A stretch of DNA of 64,000 nucleotides. Origin: Reyranella sp. (GTDB lineage Bacteria; Pseudomonadota; Alphaproteobacteria; Reyranellales; Reyranellaceae). This document shows, piece by piece, positions 50,672 through 60,401 of this stretch. A program made the translations under genes and the position numbers. The notes beneath the pieces were generated by a model. That model worked only from the letters and a program-made list of their open reading frames with translations. It ran no database searches and had not been told where the DNA came from. The stretch lies in contig JAIEOV010000009.1 of assembly GCA_019750135.1 (NCBI GenBank), positions 186,073-250,072 of the forward strand, read 5' to 3'. Positions within the stretch are counted from its first letter, which is position 1, and every line of letters starts with the position of its first letter.

Positions 50672-51520
50672 ATGCAGAAGATGACGGGCCGCGTCGCCAT
50701 CGTCACCGGCGCGAGCCGCGGCATCGGCCAGGCGATCGCCGAGCTGTTCGCCGCGGAAGGCGCCAAGGTCGTCTGCGTGGCGCGCACGCTGAACGAGGGC
50801 GATCACCCGCTGAAGGGCTCGCTGGCCAGCACGGTCGCCGGCATCAGGGCAGCAGGCGGCGAGGCGACGGCGGTCGCGGCCGACATCTCGTCGGAGGCCG
50901 AATGCCTCAGGCTCGTCGAAGCGGCGCAATCGGCCTACGGCCGCGTCGACACCCTCGTGAACAATGCCGCCCTCAACTACTACATCCCGACGGCCGACTA
51001 CCCGACCAGCCGCTGGGTCAAGGCGTTCGCGGTCAACGTCCACGCCCCGTTCATCCTGAGCAAGGCCGTGCTCCCCGACATGGTCGCGAGCGGCCGCGGC
51101 GCCATCGTCAATATCAGCTCGGGCTCGGCGATCGGCCCGGGCCGCGGCCCCTACAAGGACCAGACCGTGCGCGGTGGCGTGATGTACGGCGCGAGCAAGG
51201 CCGCCCTCGAGCGCTTCACCCAGGGACTGGCCCAGGAAGTGGCGCATCGCGGCGGCATCGCCGTCTCCTGCGTGTCGCCCTCGCGCGTCGTGCCGACGCC
51301 GGGGACGGTCTATCACAAGCTGGTCGACGGCCTGGACGATCCGCGCGGCGAGCCACCCTCGATGATGGCGCGCGCCGCGTTGCTGCTGGCGAGCGAGCCG
51401 GCGGAGAAGGTGAACGGCCGCGTCACCTACAGCCAGCAGATCCTCAAGGAGTTCGGCTGGATCGACAAAGGCGTCGGCCGCGGCATCGATGCGGTCGGCT
51501 CGGGCTATTCGCAGATCTGA
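50672..51520 (+). CDS. SDR family oxidoreductase
   Basis: A 282-residue SDR with TGASRGIG (about 12-19), NNAA in place of the usual NNAG, Ser in NISSGSA and the YGASK catalytic pair. An insertion before YGASK (GPYKDQTVRGGVM) and an extended C-terminus make it longer than typical. GGGAGG precedes ATG 50672. It heads a plus-strand set with GFA, GMC and receptor genes. Confidence 0.9.
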   Translation: MQKMTGRVAIVTGASRGIGQAIAELFAAEGAKVVCVARTLNEGDHPLKGSLASTVAGIRAAGGEATAVAADISSEAECLRLVEAAQSAYGRVDTLVNNAALNYYIPTADYPTSRWVKAFAVNVHAPFILSKAVLPDMVASGRGAIVNISSGSAIGPGRGPYKDQTVRGGVMYGASKAALERFTQGLAQEVAHRGGIAVSCVSPSRVVPTPGTVYHKLVDGLDDPRGEPPSMMARAALLLASEPAEKVNGRVTYSQQILKEFGWIDKGVGRGIDAVGSGYSQI

Positions 51521-51531
51521 GGGAGCGGACG

Positions 51532-51960
51532 ATGAAGGGAAGCTGTCTCTGCGGCGCCGTCGCCTACGAGGTCACGCCGCCGGCGTCGGGCCTGCGTATC
51601 GGCCTCTGCTCCTGCCGGTCCTGCCGCAAGGCGCATGCCGCCCCGGCGAACGCCTACGCCTCGGTGCCGCGGGAAAACTTCCGCTGGCTCCGCGGCCACG
51701 ACAAGACGAGCATTTACGAATCCTCGCCCGGCAAGAATCGCCATTTCTGCTCGGTCTGCGGCTCGCAGGTCATCGCCGAGCATCCCGGCGAGACCAACGT
51801 GCTGCTCCGCGTCGCCCTGCTCGACGACGATCCGGGCACGCGGCCGGTCGAGCACATCTTCCTCGGCCAGCGGCCGGCCTGGTGCGACTGGGACGCCGAC
51901 GGGATTACGCGCTATGAGGAGTGGGGGCCGGAAGGGGAACCCGTCGCCAAGGAAATATGA
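51532..51960 (+). CDS. GFA family (glutathione-dependent formaldehyde-activating-like) protein
   Basis: A 142-residue zinc protein. The cysteines of CLCG (about 5-8), CSCRSCR (about 27-33) and CSVCG (about 74-78) are the family's two zinc sites. Family members bind glutathione adducts, but many have other or unknown roles. GGGAGC precedes the ATG. Its TGA overlaps the next start, so it is coupled to the GMC gene. Confidence 0.9.
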   Translation: MKGSCLCGAVAYEVTPPASGLRIGLCSCRSCRKAHAAPANAYASVPRENFRWLRGHDKTSIYESSPGKNRHFCSVCGSQVIAEHPGETNVLLRVALLDDDPGTRPVEHIFLGQRPAWCDWDADGITRYEEWGPEGEPVAKEI

Positions 51961-53624
51961 TGAGCCAGGAAGCAGCAACCCGCCTCGACGGCGAATATGA
52001 TTACATCATCGTCGGCGCCGGCTCCGCCGGCTGCGTGCTGGCCAATCGCCTGTCCGGCGACGGCCGCTCGCGGGTGCTGATCCTGGAAGCCGGCGGCCGC
52101 GACAACTGGATCTGGTTCCACATCCCGGTCGGCTATCTCTTCACCATGAACAATCCGCGCGCCGACTGGATGTTCCAGACGGAGAAGGAGCCCGGCCTCA
52201 ATGGCCGCGCGCTGAACTATCCGCGCGGCAAGGTGATCGGCGGCTGCTCGGCCATCAACGGCATGATCTCGATGCGCGGCCAGGCCCTGGACTACGACCA
52301 CTGGCGGCAGCTCGGCCTGACCGGCTGGTCCTGGGACGACGTGCGGCCCGTCTTCAAGAAGCTCGACAATCACTTCCTCGGCGACACCGAGCACCATGGC
52401 GGCAGCGGCGAGTGGCGCGTCGAGCAGCCGCGCGTGCAATGGGATGTGCTGAACGCGGTCGCCAAGGCCGCGGTCGAGATGGGCATTCCCGCGACGTCCG
52501 ACTTCAACACCGGCGACAACAACGGCGTCAGCTACTTCCACATCAACCAGAAGCGCGGCCTGCGCATGTCGGCGGCAAAAGCCTTCCTGAAGCCGGTCCT
52601 CAATCGCCCCAACCTGCGGCTCGAGACCGGCGTGCTGGTCGAGAAGGTCGTCTTCGAGGGCAAGCGCGCCGTGGGCGTACGGTTTCGCCAAGATGGCCGG
52701 CTGGTCGAAGCCCGCGCGCGCGGCGAAGTCATCCTGTCCGCCGGCGCGATCGGCTCGCCGCAGATCCTGCAGCTTTCCGGCGTCGGCGCGGCGAACTGGC
52801 TGGCCGAGGCCGGCATCGCCGTCGTCCACGACAAGCCGGGCGTCGGCAGCAACCTGCAGGATCACCTGCAGCAGCGCGCGATCTTCAAGGTCCATGGCGT
52901 CAAGACGCTGAACGAGACCTATCATTCGCTGGTCCAGCGCGCGCTGATGGGCGCCGAGTATGCGCTGTTCCGGAGAGGGCCGCTGACCATGGCGCCCTCG
53001 CAGCTCGGCATCTTCACCAAGTCCTCGCCCGAGCACGAGCGGCCGAACATCCAGTTCCACGTGCAGCCGCTGTCGCTCGACAGGTTCGGCGAGCCGTTGC
53101 ATCGCTTCCCGGCCATCACGATCAGCGCCTGCAACCTGCGCCCGACCTCGCGCGGCACGGTCCGCCTGCGCTCAAGCGCGCCGTCCGACAAGCCGGTCAT
53201 CGCGCCAAACTATCTGGCGACCTACGAGGACCGCATCGTCGCCGCCGACGCCATCCGCGTGACCCGCCGCCTGATGCAGCAGCCCGCCCTGCAATCCTAT
53301 GGGCCGGAGGAGTTCCTGCCCGGTCCCGCCGTCGGCGACGACGACGCCTCGCTGGCCAAGGCCGCGGGCGACATCGGCACGACGATCTTCCATCCGGTGG
53401 GCACGGCCAAGATGGGGATCGCGTCGGATCCCATGGCCGTGGTCGACGAGCGCCTGCGCGTGCGCGGCCTGCAGGGCCTGCGGGTGATTGACGCTTCGGT
53501 GATGCCGACCATAACGTCGGGCAACACGAATACACCCACCATGATGATCGCCGAAAAGGCGGCACAGATGGTGATCGAGGACGGGAGGTCGACGCGGGCG
53601 GCCGCGGGGGTGGCCGCCTCATAA
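51960..53624 (+). CDS. GMC family FAD-dependent oxidoreductase (choline dehydrogenase-like)
   Basis: A 554-residue flavoprotein alcohol dehydrogenase/oxidase. IIVGAGSAGCVLANRL (about 16-31) binds FAD, RGKVIGGCSAINGM is GMC signature 1, and SAGAIGSPQILQLSGVG is signature 2. HPVGTAKMG and GNTNTPTMMIAEKAA near the end provide the catalytic His and Asn. ATG 51960 is favoured over 51957 because AAGGA then lies six bases upstream. It oxidises an alcohol to an aldehyde; the neighbouring SDR and GFA proteins fit an aldehyde-forming route. Confidence 0.93.
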   Translation: MSQEAATRLDGEYDYIIVGAGSAGCVLANRLSGDGRSRVLILEAGGRDNWIWFHIPVGYLFTMNNPRADWMFQTEKEPGLNGRALNYPRGKVIGGCSAINGMISMRGQALDYDHWRQLGLTGWSWDDVRPVFKKLDNHFLGDTEHHGGSGEWRVEQPRVQWDVLNAVAKAAVEMGIPATSDFNTGDNNGVSYFHINQKRGLRMSAAKAFLKPVLNRPNLRLETGVLVEKVVFEGKRAVGVRFRQDGRLVEARARGEVILSAGAIGSPQILQLSGVGAANWLAEAGIAVVHDKPGVGSNLQDHLQQRAIFKVHGVKTLNETYHSLVQRALMGAEYALFRRGPLTMAPSQLGIFTKSSPEHERPNIQFHVQPLSLDRFGEPLHRFPAITISACNLRPTSRGTVRLRSSAPSDKPVIAPNYLATYEDRIVAADAIRVTRRLMQQPALQSYGPEEFLPGPAVGDDDASLAKAAGDIGTTIFHPVGTAKMGIASDPMAVVDERLRVRGLQGLRVIDASVMPTITSGNTNTPTMMIAEKAAQMVIEDGRSTRAAAGVAAS

Positions 53625-53641
53625 CCGGGAGGAGGCGTACA

Positions 53642-55204
53642 ATGAGCAGGCGTACACTTGGTCTGTTGGTGGCGTGCGCGTTGGGCTGGAGCGGGGCGGC
53701 GCAAGCCCAGACGACGTTGCGGGTCGTCAATCATTCCGATCTCAAGATCATCGATCCGATCTGGACCACCGCCTACATCGTGCGCAACCACGGCTACATG
53801 ATCTACGACACGCTGTTCGCCCTGGACGGCAACCTCGAGGTCAAGCCGCAGATGGTCGACACGTGGTCGACCTCCGACGACAAGCTCACCTGGACCTTCA
53901 CCCTGCGCGACGGGCTGGAATTCCATGACGGCACGCCGGTGACGGCCGAGGACGTCGTGCCCTCGCTGAAGCGTTGGGCGGTGCGCGATCCGCTGGGCCA
54001 GATGCTGTGGACCAAGGTCAACGACGTGAAGGCGGTCGACGCCAGGACCTTCCAGATCCTGCTCAAGGCGCCGACCGGCATCATGCTGCAGGCGCTGGGC
54101 AAACCCTCGGGCAATGCCTTCATCATGCCCAAGCGCATCGCCGAGACCGATCCCTCCAAGCAGATCGAGGATGCGACGGGTTCGGGTCCGTTCATCTTCG
54201 TGAAGAACGAATGGAAGCCCGGCGAGAAGACGGTCTACGTCAAGAACCCCAAGTACAAGCCGCGCAGCGAGCCGCCCTCGGGCCTGGCCGGGGGCAAGAT
54301 CGCCAAGGTCGACCGCGTCGAATGGGTGGCGATGTCGGATCAGCAGACGGTCGTGAACGCGCTCCTCAAGGGCGAGATCGACATGATCGAGTATCCGCAG
54401 CACGACCTCTTCAAGGTCCTGGAGGCCGACAAGAACATCAAGCTGGTCAACCTCAACAAGTGGGGCAACCAGTACATCTTCCGCTTCAACCAGCTCTACA
54501 AGCCGTTCGACAATCCCAAGATCCGCCAGGCCGCGCTCTACGCCTTCAACCAGAAGGACTTTCTCGACGGCGTGATCGGCGATCCCAAGTGGTACAAGAC
54601 CTGCAAGGCGATGTTCATGTGCGACACGCCCTATGCCGGCTTCAAGGGCTTCGAGGACAAGTTCGATTCGAACGTCACCAAGGCCAAGGAGCTGTTGAAG
54701 GAGGGCGGCTACGACGGCACGCCGGTGGTGCTGATGCACTCGACCGACCTCTATGTGCTGGCCAACCTCGCGCCGGTCGCCAAGGCGCTGCTGGAACGGG
54801 CCGGCATGAAGGTCGACATGCAGTCGATGGACTGGCAGACCCTGGTCAGCCGCCGTGCCCGCAAGGATCCGCCGGACAAGGGCGGCTGGAACGCCTTCCT
54901 GACGTCGTCGGCTTCGGTCGACATCGTCGATCCGCTGGCCAACACCTACATCAACGCGGTCGGCGAGAATGCCTGGTTCGGCTGGCCCAAGGACGACGAG
55001 CTGGTGAAGCTGCGCGCCGCGTTCGCCGACGAGACCGACGCCGCCAGGCGCAAGGAGCTCGCCGTCGCCATGCAGGTGCGCGTGTCGGAGAACCCGACCC
55101 ACGCCTTCCTCGGCCAGTGGTACTCGCCGACGGCGGTCCGCAAGAACATCACCGGCAACCTCGAATCGCCGGTGACGATCTTCTGGAACATCGAGAAGAA
55201 GTGA
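53642..55204 (+). CDS. ABC transporter substrate-binding protein, family 5
   Basis: A 520-residue SBP_bac_5 receptor. The signal peptide ends about AAQAQ (residue 23). EFHDGTPVTAEDVVPSLKRW and GSGPFIFVKNEWKPG are the family marks. It follows the GMC gene by 17 bp and probably shares its transcript, so it may deliver the substrate of that pathway. Permease and ATPase genes are absent. It converges with mmsA. Confidence 0.9.
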   Translation: MSRRTLGLLVACALGWSGAAQAQTTLRVVNHSDLKIIDPIWTTAYIVRNHGYMIYDTLFALDGNLEVKPQMVDTWSTSDDKLTWTFTLRDGLEFHDGTPVTAEDVVPSLKRWAVRDPLGQMLWTKVNDVKAVDARTFQILLKAPTGIMLQALGKPSGNAFIMPKRIAETDPSKQIEDATGSGPFIFVKNEWKPGEKTVYVKNPKYKPRSEPPSGLAGGKIAKVDRVEWVAMSDQQTVVNALLKGEIDMIEYPQHDLFKVLEADKNIKLVNLNKWGNQYIFRFNQLYKPFDNPKIRQAALYAFNQKDFLDGVIGDPKWYKTCKAMFMCDTPYAGFKGFEDKFDSNVTKAKELLKEGGYDGTPVVLMHSTDLYVLANLAPVAKALLERAGMKVDMQSMDWQTLVSRRARKDPPDKGGWNAFLTSSASVDIVDPLANTYINAVGENAWFGWPKDDELVKLRAAFADETDAARRKELAVAMQVRVSENPTHAFLGQWYSPTAVRKNITGNLESPVTIFWNIEKK

Positions 55205-55215
55205 CGGCGACGCCG

Positions 55216-56712
55216 TCAGTTCCTCGCCTGGAACGCGAACTCCGCGCCCGACCGGATGCCGGTCGGCCAGCGCGCGGTCACGGTCTTGAGCTTGGTGTAG
55301 AAGCGCACGCCTTCCATGCCGTAGATGCCATGGTCGCCGAAGATCGAGGCCTTCCAGCCGCCGAAGCTGTGATAGGCGACCGGCACCGGGATCGGCACGT
55401 TGATGCCGACCATGCCGATCTTGACGTTGTTGGCGAAGGCGCGCGCGGCGTCGCCGTCGCGGGTGAAGATCGCCGTGCCGTTGCCGTAGGCGTGGTCGTT
55501 CACCAGGCCGATCGCCTCGTCGAAGCTCTTGGAGCGCACCACCGACAGCACCGGGCCGAAGATCTCGTCCTTGTAGATCGTCATGTCCTTGGTGACGTTG
55601 TCGAACAGGCAGCCGCCCATGAAGTTGCCGTTCTCGTAGCCCTGCAGCTTCAGCCCGCGGCCGTCGACCACCAGCTTGGCGCCTTCCTTCACGCCCTGGT
55701 CGACATAGCCCATCACCTTGTCGCGGTGCTGGCGCGTCACCAGCGGTCCCATCTCCGACTGCGGATCGAGTCCCGGCCCGACCTTCAGCGCCTGCACGCG
55801 CGGCGCCAGCTTGGCCAGAAGCCTGTCGCCGACATCGCCGACGGCGACGGCCACCGAGATCGCCATGCAGCGCTCGCCCGCCGCGCCATAGCCCGCGCCG
55901 ATCAGGGCGTCGGTCGCCTGGTCGAGGTCGGCGTCGGGCATGATCACCATGTGGTTCTTGGCGCCGCACAGCGCCTGCACGCGTTTGTTGCGTTGAGTGC
56001 CCTGGTGATAGACGTACTCGCCGATCGCCGTCGAGCCGACGAAGGAGATCGCCGGCACGTCGGGATGCTTCAAGAGCGCGTCGACCGCGACCTTGTCTCC
56101 GTTCAGCACCTGGAAGATGCCGGCCGGCAGGCCCGCCTCGGCGAACAGCTCGGCCAGCAGCATGGGCGCGCTGGGATCCTTCTCCGACGGCTTCAGGATG
56201 AAGGCGTTGCCGCAGGCCACCGCCATGGCACCCATCCAGCACGGGATCATGATCGGGAAGTTGAACGGCGTGATGCCGGCCACCACGCCCAGCGGCTGGC
56301 GGATCGACCAGGAATCCATGTCGGTCGCGACCTGCTCGGTGAAGTCGCCTTTCATGTGATGGGCGATGCCGCAGGCGAACTCCACGACCTCAAGGCCGCG
56401 CCCGACCTCGCCCTTGGCGTCGTCGAAGGTCTTGCCGTGCTCGAGAGACATCAGGCGCGCCAGGTCGTCGAGGCGCTTCTCCATCAGGCTCTTGAGATTG
56501 AACATCACGCGCTGGCGGCGCAGCGGCGGCGTCGCCGCCCAGGCCAGCTGGGCCTTCTTGGCGGTCTGCACCGCGGCATCGATTTCCGCTTCCGAGGCGA
56601 AGGCCACCTTGCCCGTCACTTCTCCGGTCGCCGGGTTGGTGACGTCGCCGGCGCGGCCGCTCTGGCCCGCCACGCGCTTGTTCCCGACATAATGACCGAT
56701 CTCGGTCGCCAT
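55216..56712 (-). CDS. mmsA: CoA-acylating methylmalonate-semialdehyde dehydrogenase
   Basis: A 498-residue aldehyde dehydrogenase of the MmsA/IolA type, which turns methylmalonate semialdehyde into propionyl-CoA using NAD and CoA (valine and inositol breakdown). PFNFPIMIPCWMGAMA (about 147-162), SFVGSTAIGEYVY and GAAGERCMAIS with the catalytic Cys are diagnostic, as is the C-terminal TARWPTG. GGAGG precedes ATG 56712. No mmsB or other valine genes are adjacent. Confidence 0.94.
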   Translation of the reverse strand: MATEIGHYVGNKRVAGQSGRAGDVTNPATGEVTGKVAFASEAEIDAAVQTAKKAQLAWAATPPLRRQRVMFNLKSLMEKRLDDLARLMSLEHGKTFDDAKGEVGRGLEVVEFACGIAHHMKGDFTEQVATDMDSWSIRQPLGVVAGITPFNFPIMIPCWMGAMAVACGNAFILKPSEKDPSAPMLLAELFAEAGLPAGIFQVLNGDKVAVDALLKHPDVPAISFVGSTAIGEYVYHQGTQRNKRVQALCGAKNHMVIMPDADLDQATDALIGAGYGAAGERCMAISVAVAVGDVGDRLLAKLAPRVQALKVGPGLDPQSEMGPLVTRQHRDKVMGYVDQGVKEGAKLVVDGRGLKLQGYENGNFMGGCLFDNVTKDMTIYKDEIFGPVLSVVRSKSFDEAIGLVNDHAYGNGTAIFTRDGDAARAFANNVKIGMVGINVPIPVPVAYHSFGGWKASIFGDHGIYGMEGVRFYTKLKTVTARWPTGIRSGAEFAFQARN

Positions 56713-56772
56713 CTCATCCTCCGCAACGATTTCGGCGCGTTCTACCATCGGCCGGAAGAAGCGGAAAGCACC

Positions 56773-58113
56773 TCAGGCAAGCCTGCTCAGGGCCTTGGCG
56801 TAACGTTGCCCGAGCTCGTCGCGCGCGACATGGCGGCCGTTCTGCACCACCGGCACGCCCCGGCAATAGACCGTCTTGATCGCTGCATTGTCGGCCGCGA
56901 ACAGCCAGGCATCGAGCAGGCTGTCATCCTGCGCGGCGGCGAGCGAAGGGTGCTGGCGGTCCAGCACGACGAAATCCGCGCGCTTGCCCGGGGCGATGCC
57001 GCCCGTCGCCCACGCGTCCGTCGCCCGCGCGCCGCCGGCCAGCGCTGCTTCGAACAATCGCCGGCCAGTGGAGCGCATCGCCTCGCCCAGCACGTTGCGC
57101 TGCCGGTGCATCAGCCGCTGGCCGTATTCCAGGGTCCTGAGCTCGTCGGCCGCGGAGATGCGGATCAGGGAATCAGAGCCGATGCCGAACTGGCCGTCCT
57201 GGGCCAGGAACGCGGCTGCATCGAACAGCCCGTCGCCGAGATTGGCTTCTGTGATCGGACACAGCCCGACGATCGCCTTGGCCTTGGCGATGCGCGCGCG
57301 TTCGTCGGCGTTGGCATGGGTCGCGTGGATCAGGCACCAGCGGTGCGCATCGACCTCGACCGTGTCGAGCAGCAGATCGATCGGCGGCCGGCCGTGGGCG
57401 GCGATGCAGTCGTCGACCTCGCGTGTCTGCTCGGCGACATGGATGTGCGCGGGCCGGCCGCTCCAGGTGAGGGCGGCCCACTGCAGATCGTCCAGCGTGA
57501 CCGCGCGCAGCGAGTGTGGCGCGATGCCGATGTTGCCGCCGGGCACCTTGGTCTCCATCAGCCGCGCATAGCCATCGCGGTCGCACACGAAGCGGCGCTG
57601 CCCCGGGGTCGGCGGCTTGCCCAAGAAGCCGCTCTGGCGATAGAGCACGGGCAGGACGGTGAGGCCGATGCCGGCGGCATCGGCTGCCGCCACGATGCGC
57701 TCCGACATCTCGGCGACATTGTCGTACGGCCTGCCGTCGGGCTGGTGATGCAGGTAGTGGAACTCCGCCACCCAGGTGAAGCCCGCCTCGAGCATTTCCA
57801 TGTAGGCAAAGGCCGCGATCGCCTCGAGCTCGTCCGGCCCCAGCCGCCCGACGAAGCGGTACATCGCCTCGCGCCAGGTCCAGAAGGAATCGGCGTCGCT
57901 GCCGCGCCGCTCGGTCAACCCCGCCATGGCGCGCTGGAAGGCGTGGCTGTGCAGGTTGGGCAGGCCGGGCAGCACGACGCCGGAAACGCGCTGGGCCTCG
58001 TCGTCGCCCGGGTCCTCGACGCTCCAGATGACGCCATGGTCGATCCTGACCACGACGTCGCGCCGCCATCCGTCGGGCATCAGCGCCATTTCGAGGTGCA
58101 ATTTGCTCGCCAT
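56773..58113 (-). CDS. hutF: Formimidoylglutamate deiminase
   Basis: A 446-residue amidohydrolase of the HutF type that removes ammonia from N-formimino-L-glutamate in histidine breakdown. NLHSHAFQRAMAG (about 53-65) holds the zinc HxH, FTWVAEFHYLHH the HutF-specific stretch, HIHVAEQ and LIHATHA further His, and GSDSLIRIS the late Asp. The rest of the hut operon is not in the window, so the gene is isolated. An amino-acid uptake set (aapJQM-like) diverges from it. Confidence 0.9.
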   Translation of the reverse strand: MASKLHLEMALMPDGWRRDVVVRIDHGVIWSVEDPGDDEAQRVSGVVLPGLPNLHSHAFQRAMAGLTERRGSDADSFWTWREAMYRFVGRLGPDELEAIAAFAYMEMLEAGFTWVAEFHYLHHQPDGRPYDNVAEMSERIVAAADAAGIGLTVLPVLYRQSGFLGKPPTPGQRRFVCDRDGYARLMETKVPGGNIGIAPHSLRAVTLDDLQWAALTWSGRPAHIHVAEQTREVDDCIAAHGRPPIDLLLDTVEVDAHRWCLIHATHANADERARIAKAKAIVGLCPITEANLGDGLFDAAAFLAQDGQFGIGSDSLIRISAADELRTLEYGQRLMHRQRNVLGEAMRSTGRRLFEAALAGGARATDAWATGGIAPGKRADFVVLDRQHPSLAAAQDDSLLDAWLFAADNAAIKTVYCRGVPVVQNGRHVARDELGQRYAKALSRLA

Positions 58114-58178
58114 GGCTGGGTTGTTACGCTATCCGACGGACATCCGCATTGCATGTCTTCGAGGGGGAGCTTTTCACG

Positions 58179-59210
58179 ATGAAGACCGTCTGCCGTATTG
58201 CCGCTGTGGCGGCCTTTTTCACGGGTTCTGCCGCTTCGGCGCAGCAGCTGGCCCCCAGTCCCACGCTCGACGCCATCAAGGCGCGCGGCCACATCGAATG
58301 CGGCGTGCATCTCGGCCTGCCGGGCTTCTCGTTCGCCAACGACAAGGGCGAATGGACCGGGCTCGACGTCGACTATTGCAAGTCGCTGGCCGCCGCCGTG
58401 CTGGGCGACGCCACCAAGGTCAAGTTCACGCCGACCTCGGTCCAGCAGCGCTGGGCCGTGCTGCAGTCGGGCCAGGTCGACCTGCTGTCGCGCAACACCA
58501 CGATCACCTTCTCGCGCAATGCGACGCTCGGCGTGAACTTCCAGGGCATCAACTTCTACGAGGGCCAGACCTTCGTCGTGCGCACCAAGGCCAAGGTCGC
58601 GGCGGTCAAGGACCTGGCCGACGCCACGATCTGCGTTGCCGCCGGCTCGACCGAGGAGAAGACCGCGGCCGACTGGTTCCGCGAACGCAACCTCAAGGTC
58701 ACCATCATCAACTTCCAGAAGAACGACGATGCCATCTCGGCCTACGACCAGGGCCGCTGCGATGCCTACACCGCGGGCATCGGCGCGCTGGCCGGCCAAC
58801 GCATCAAGTTCAAGGATCCCAACGAGCACCAGATCCTGACCGAGATCATCTCCAACGATCCGCAGGGGCCGGTGACGCGCTGGGGCGACGAGCGTTGGCA
58901 GCTCGTCGTGCGCTGGGTGCTGAACGGCACCATCGCCGCCGAGGCGCTGGGCGTGACGTCGAAGAACGTCGAGGAGATGAAGGCGAAGTCTCAGAGCTCC
59001 GAGGTCCGCCGCCTGCTCGGCGCCGAGGGCAAGTTCGGCCAGATGATGGGCCTTTCCGACGACTGGATGTTCAACGCCATCAAGCAGGTCGGCAACTACG
59101 GCGAAAGCTACGAGCGCACCGTGGGCATGGGCTCGGCTCTCAAGCTGAAGCGCGGCGCCAACGAGCTGTGGACCAAGGGTGGCCTGCTCTATTCGCCGCC
59201 GTTCCAGTGA
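58179..59210 (+). CDS. aapJ: General L-amino acid ABC transporter substrate-binding protein
   Basis: A 343-residue receptor of the AapJ/YhdW type, larger than simple SBP_bac_3 proteins. The signal peptide ends about ASAQQ (residue 23). RGHIECGVHLGLPGFSF, QSGQVDLLSRNTTITFSRN and LLYSPPFQ at the C-terminus are characteristic. ATG 58179 follows GAGGGGGAGC. It diverges from hutF and begins the aap-like unit. Confidence 0.92.
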   Translation: MKTVCRIAAVAAFFTGSAASAQQLAPSPTLDAIKARGHIECGVHLGLPGFSFANDKGEWTGLDVDYCKSLAAAVLGDATKVKFTPTSVQQRWAVLQSGQVDLLSRNTTITFSRNATLGVNFQGINFYEGQTFVVRTKAKVAAVKDLADATICVAAGSTEEKTAADWFRERNLKVTIINFQKNDDAISAYDQGRCDAYTAGIGALAGQRIKFKDPNEHQILTEIISNDPQGPVTRWGDERWQLVVRWVLNGTIAAEALGVTSKNVEEMKAKSQSSEVRRLLGAEGKFGQMMGLSDDWMFNAIKQVGNYGESYERTVGMGSALKLKRGANELWTKGGLLYSPPFQ

Positions 59211-59246
59211 CCGTCGTCCCGATGACGGAATAGCAAAACCGTCGCC

Positions 59247-60401
59247 GTGATCCGCTTCCTCCGCGACCGCAAGGTGCGCGACGTGCTGTGGCAGGCCCTC
59301 GCGACCGTGGGCCTGGTCGTGGTGGTCGTGTTCTTCGTGCGCAATGCCTCGGACAACATGGTGAAGGCCGGCATCGCGTCGGGCTTCCAGTTCCTGTGGC
59401 GCGATTCCGGCATCGAGGTGCCCTTCAACATCACCGGCTACAAGCCGAGCGACACGATCCTGGCGCTGCTGTGGACCGGCATCGTCAACACGATCCTGGT
59501 CTCCGCCGCCGCGGTCGTCGTGGCGACGGTCGTCGGCTTCACCGTCGGCCTGATGCGGCTGTCGCACAACTGGCTGCTGTCGACCCTTGCCGCCGTCTAT
59601 ATCGAGTTCGTCCGCAACATCCCGCTGCTGTTCTTCGTGCTGTTCTGGTACTTCGGCGTGCTGGCGGCCCTGCCGACGCCCAAGGAAAGCTACGATTTCC
59701 TGGGGGTCGCGTTCCTCAACCGCCGCGGCCTGTCGATCCCGCTGCCCAACGACGTGAAGGGCTTCCAACTCGCGCTACTGGCGATCGCGGTCCTTATCGT
59801 CGCCCAGATCGGCCTCGCCCGCTGGGCCAAGGCCCGCCAGGCGCGGACCGGCCGGGACTTCCCGACCTGGATGGTGGGCTTCGGGCTGTGCGGCGTGCTG
59901 CCGATCGTGGCCCTGGTCGTCGCGGGCGCCGCCACGAGCTGGGACGTGCCGACCCTGCGCGGCTTCAACTATCGCGGCGGCTTCGTGCTGGTGCCGGAGT
60001 TCGTGGCGCTGTTCATGGCGCTGTCGACCTACACCGCGGGCTTCATCGCCGAAGTCGTGCGTGGCGGCATCCAGTCGGTGCGCCAGGGCCAGATCGATGC
60101 GGCGCGGGCGCTCGGCCTCACGCCCGGCCGGGTCGTGCGGCTGGTCGTGATCCCGCAGGCCATGCCGGTGATCATTCCGCCGATCACCAGCCAGTACCTC
60201 AACCTGATCAAGAACTCGTCGCTCGGTGCGGCCATCGCCTATCCCGAGATCGTGGCGGTGTTCATGGGCTCGGCGCTGGTCGCCACCGGCCAGGCGATCG
60301 AGATCATCGCCATCACGCTCGGCATCTATCTCACCATCGGGCTCGCCGTGTCGGCGTTCATGAACTGGTACAACGCGCGCCATCGCCTGGTGACGAGATG
60401 A
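59247..60401 (+). CDS. aapQ: General L-amino acid ABC transporter permease
   Basis: A 384-residue permease of the AapQ/YhdX type, with the long loop between helices typical for this group (about 150-240). EFVRNIPLLFFVLFWYFGVL and the EAA loop DAARALGLTPGRVVRLVVIP are present, with about eight helices. GTG 59247 is the start. Its stop overlaps the ATG of aapM by 4 bases. Confidence 0.92.
   Translation: MIRFLRDRKVRDVLWQALATVGLVVVVVFFVRNASDNMVKAGIASGFQFLWRDSGIEVPFNITGYKPSDTILALLWTGIVNTILVSAAAVVVATVVGFTVGLMRLSHNWLLSTLAAVYIEFVRNIPLLFFVLFWYFGVLAALPTPKESYDFLGVAFLNRRGLSIPLPNDVKGFQLALLAIAVLIVAQIGLARWAKARQARTGRDFPTWMVGFGLCGVLPIVALVVAGAATSWDVPTLRGFNYRGGFVLVPEFVALFMALSTYTAGFIAEVVRGGIQSVRQGQIDAARALGLTPGRVVRLVVIPQAMPVIIPPITSQYLNLIKNSSLGAAIAYPEIVAVFMGSALVATGQAIEIIAITLGIYLTIGLAVSAFMNWYNARHRLVTR

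Noticed and set aside
53974..58182. Long plus-strand frame of about 1,400 codons
   Set aside because: It overlaps the receptor gene in another frame and is antisense to mmsA and hutF, which have clear motifs.
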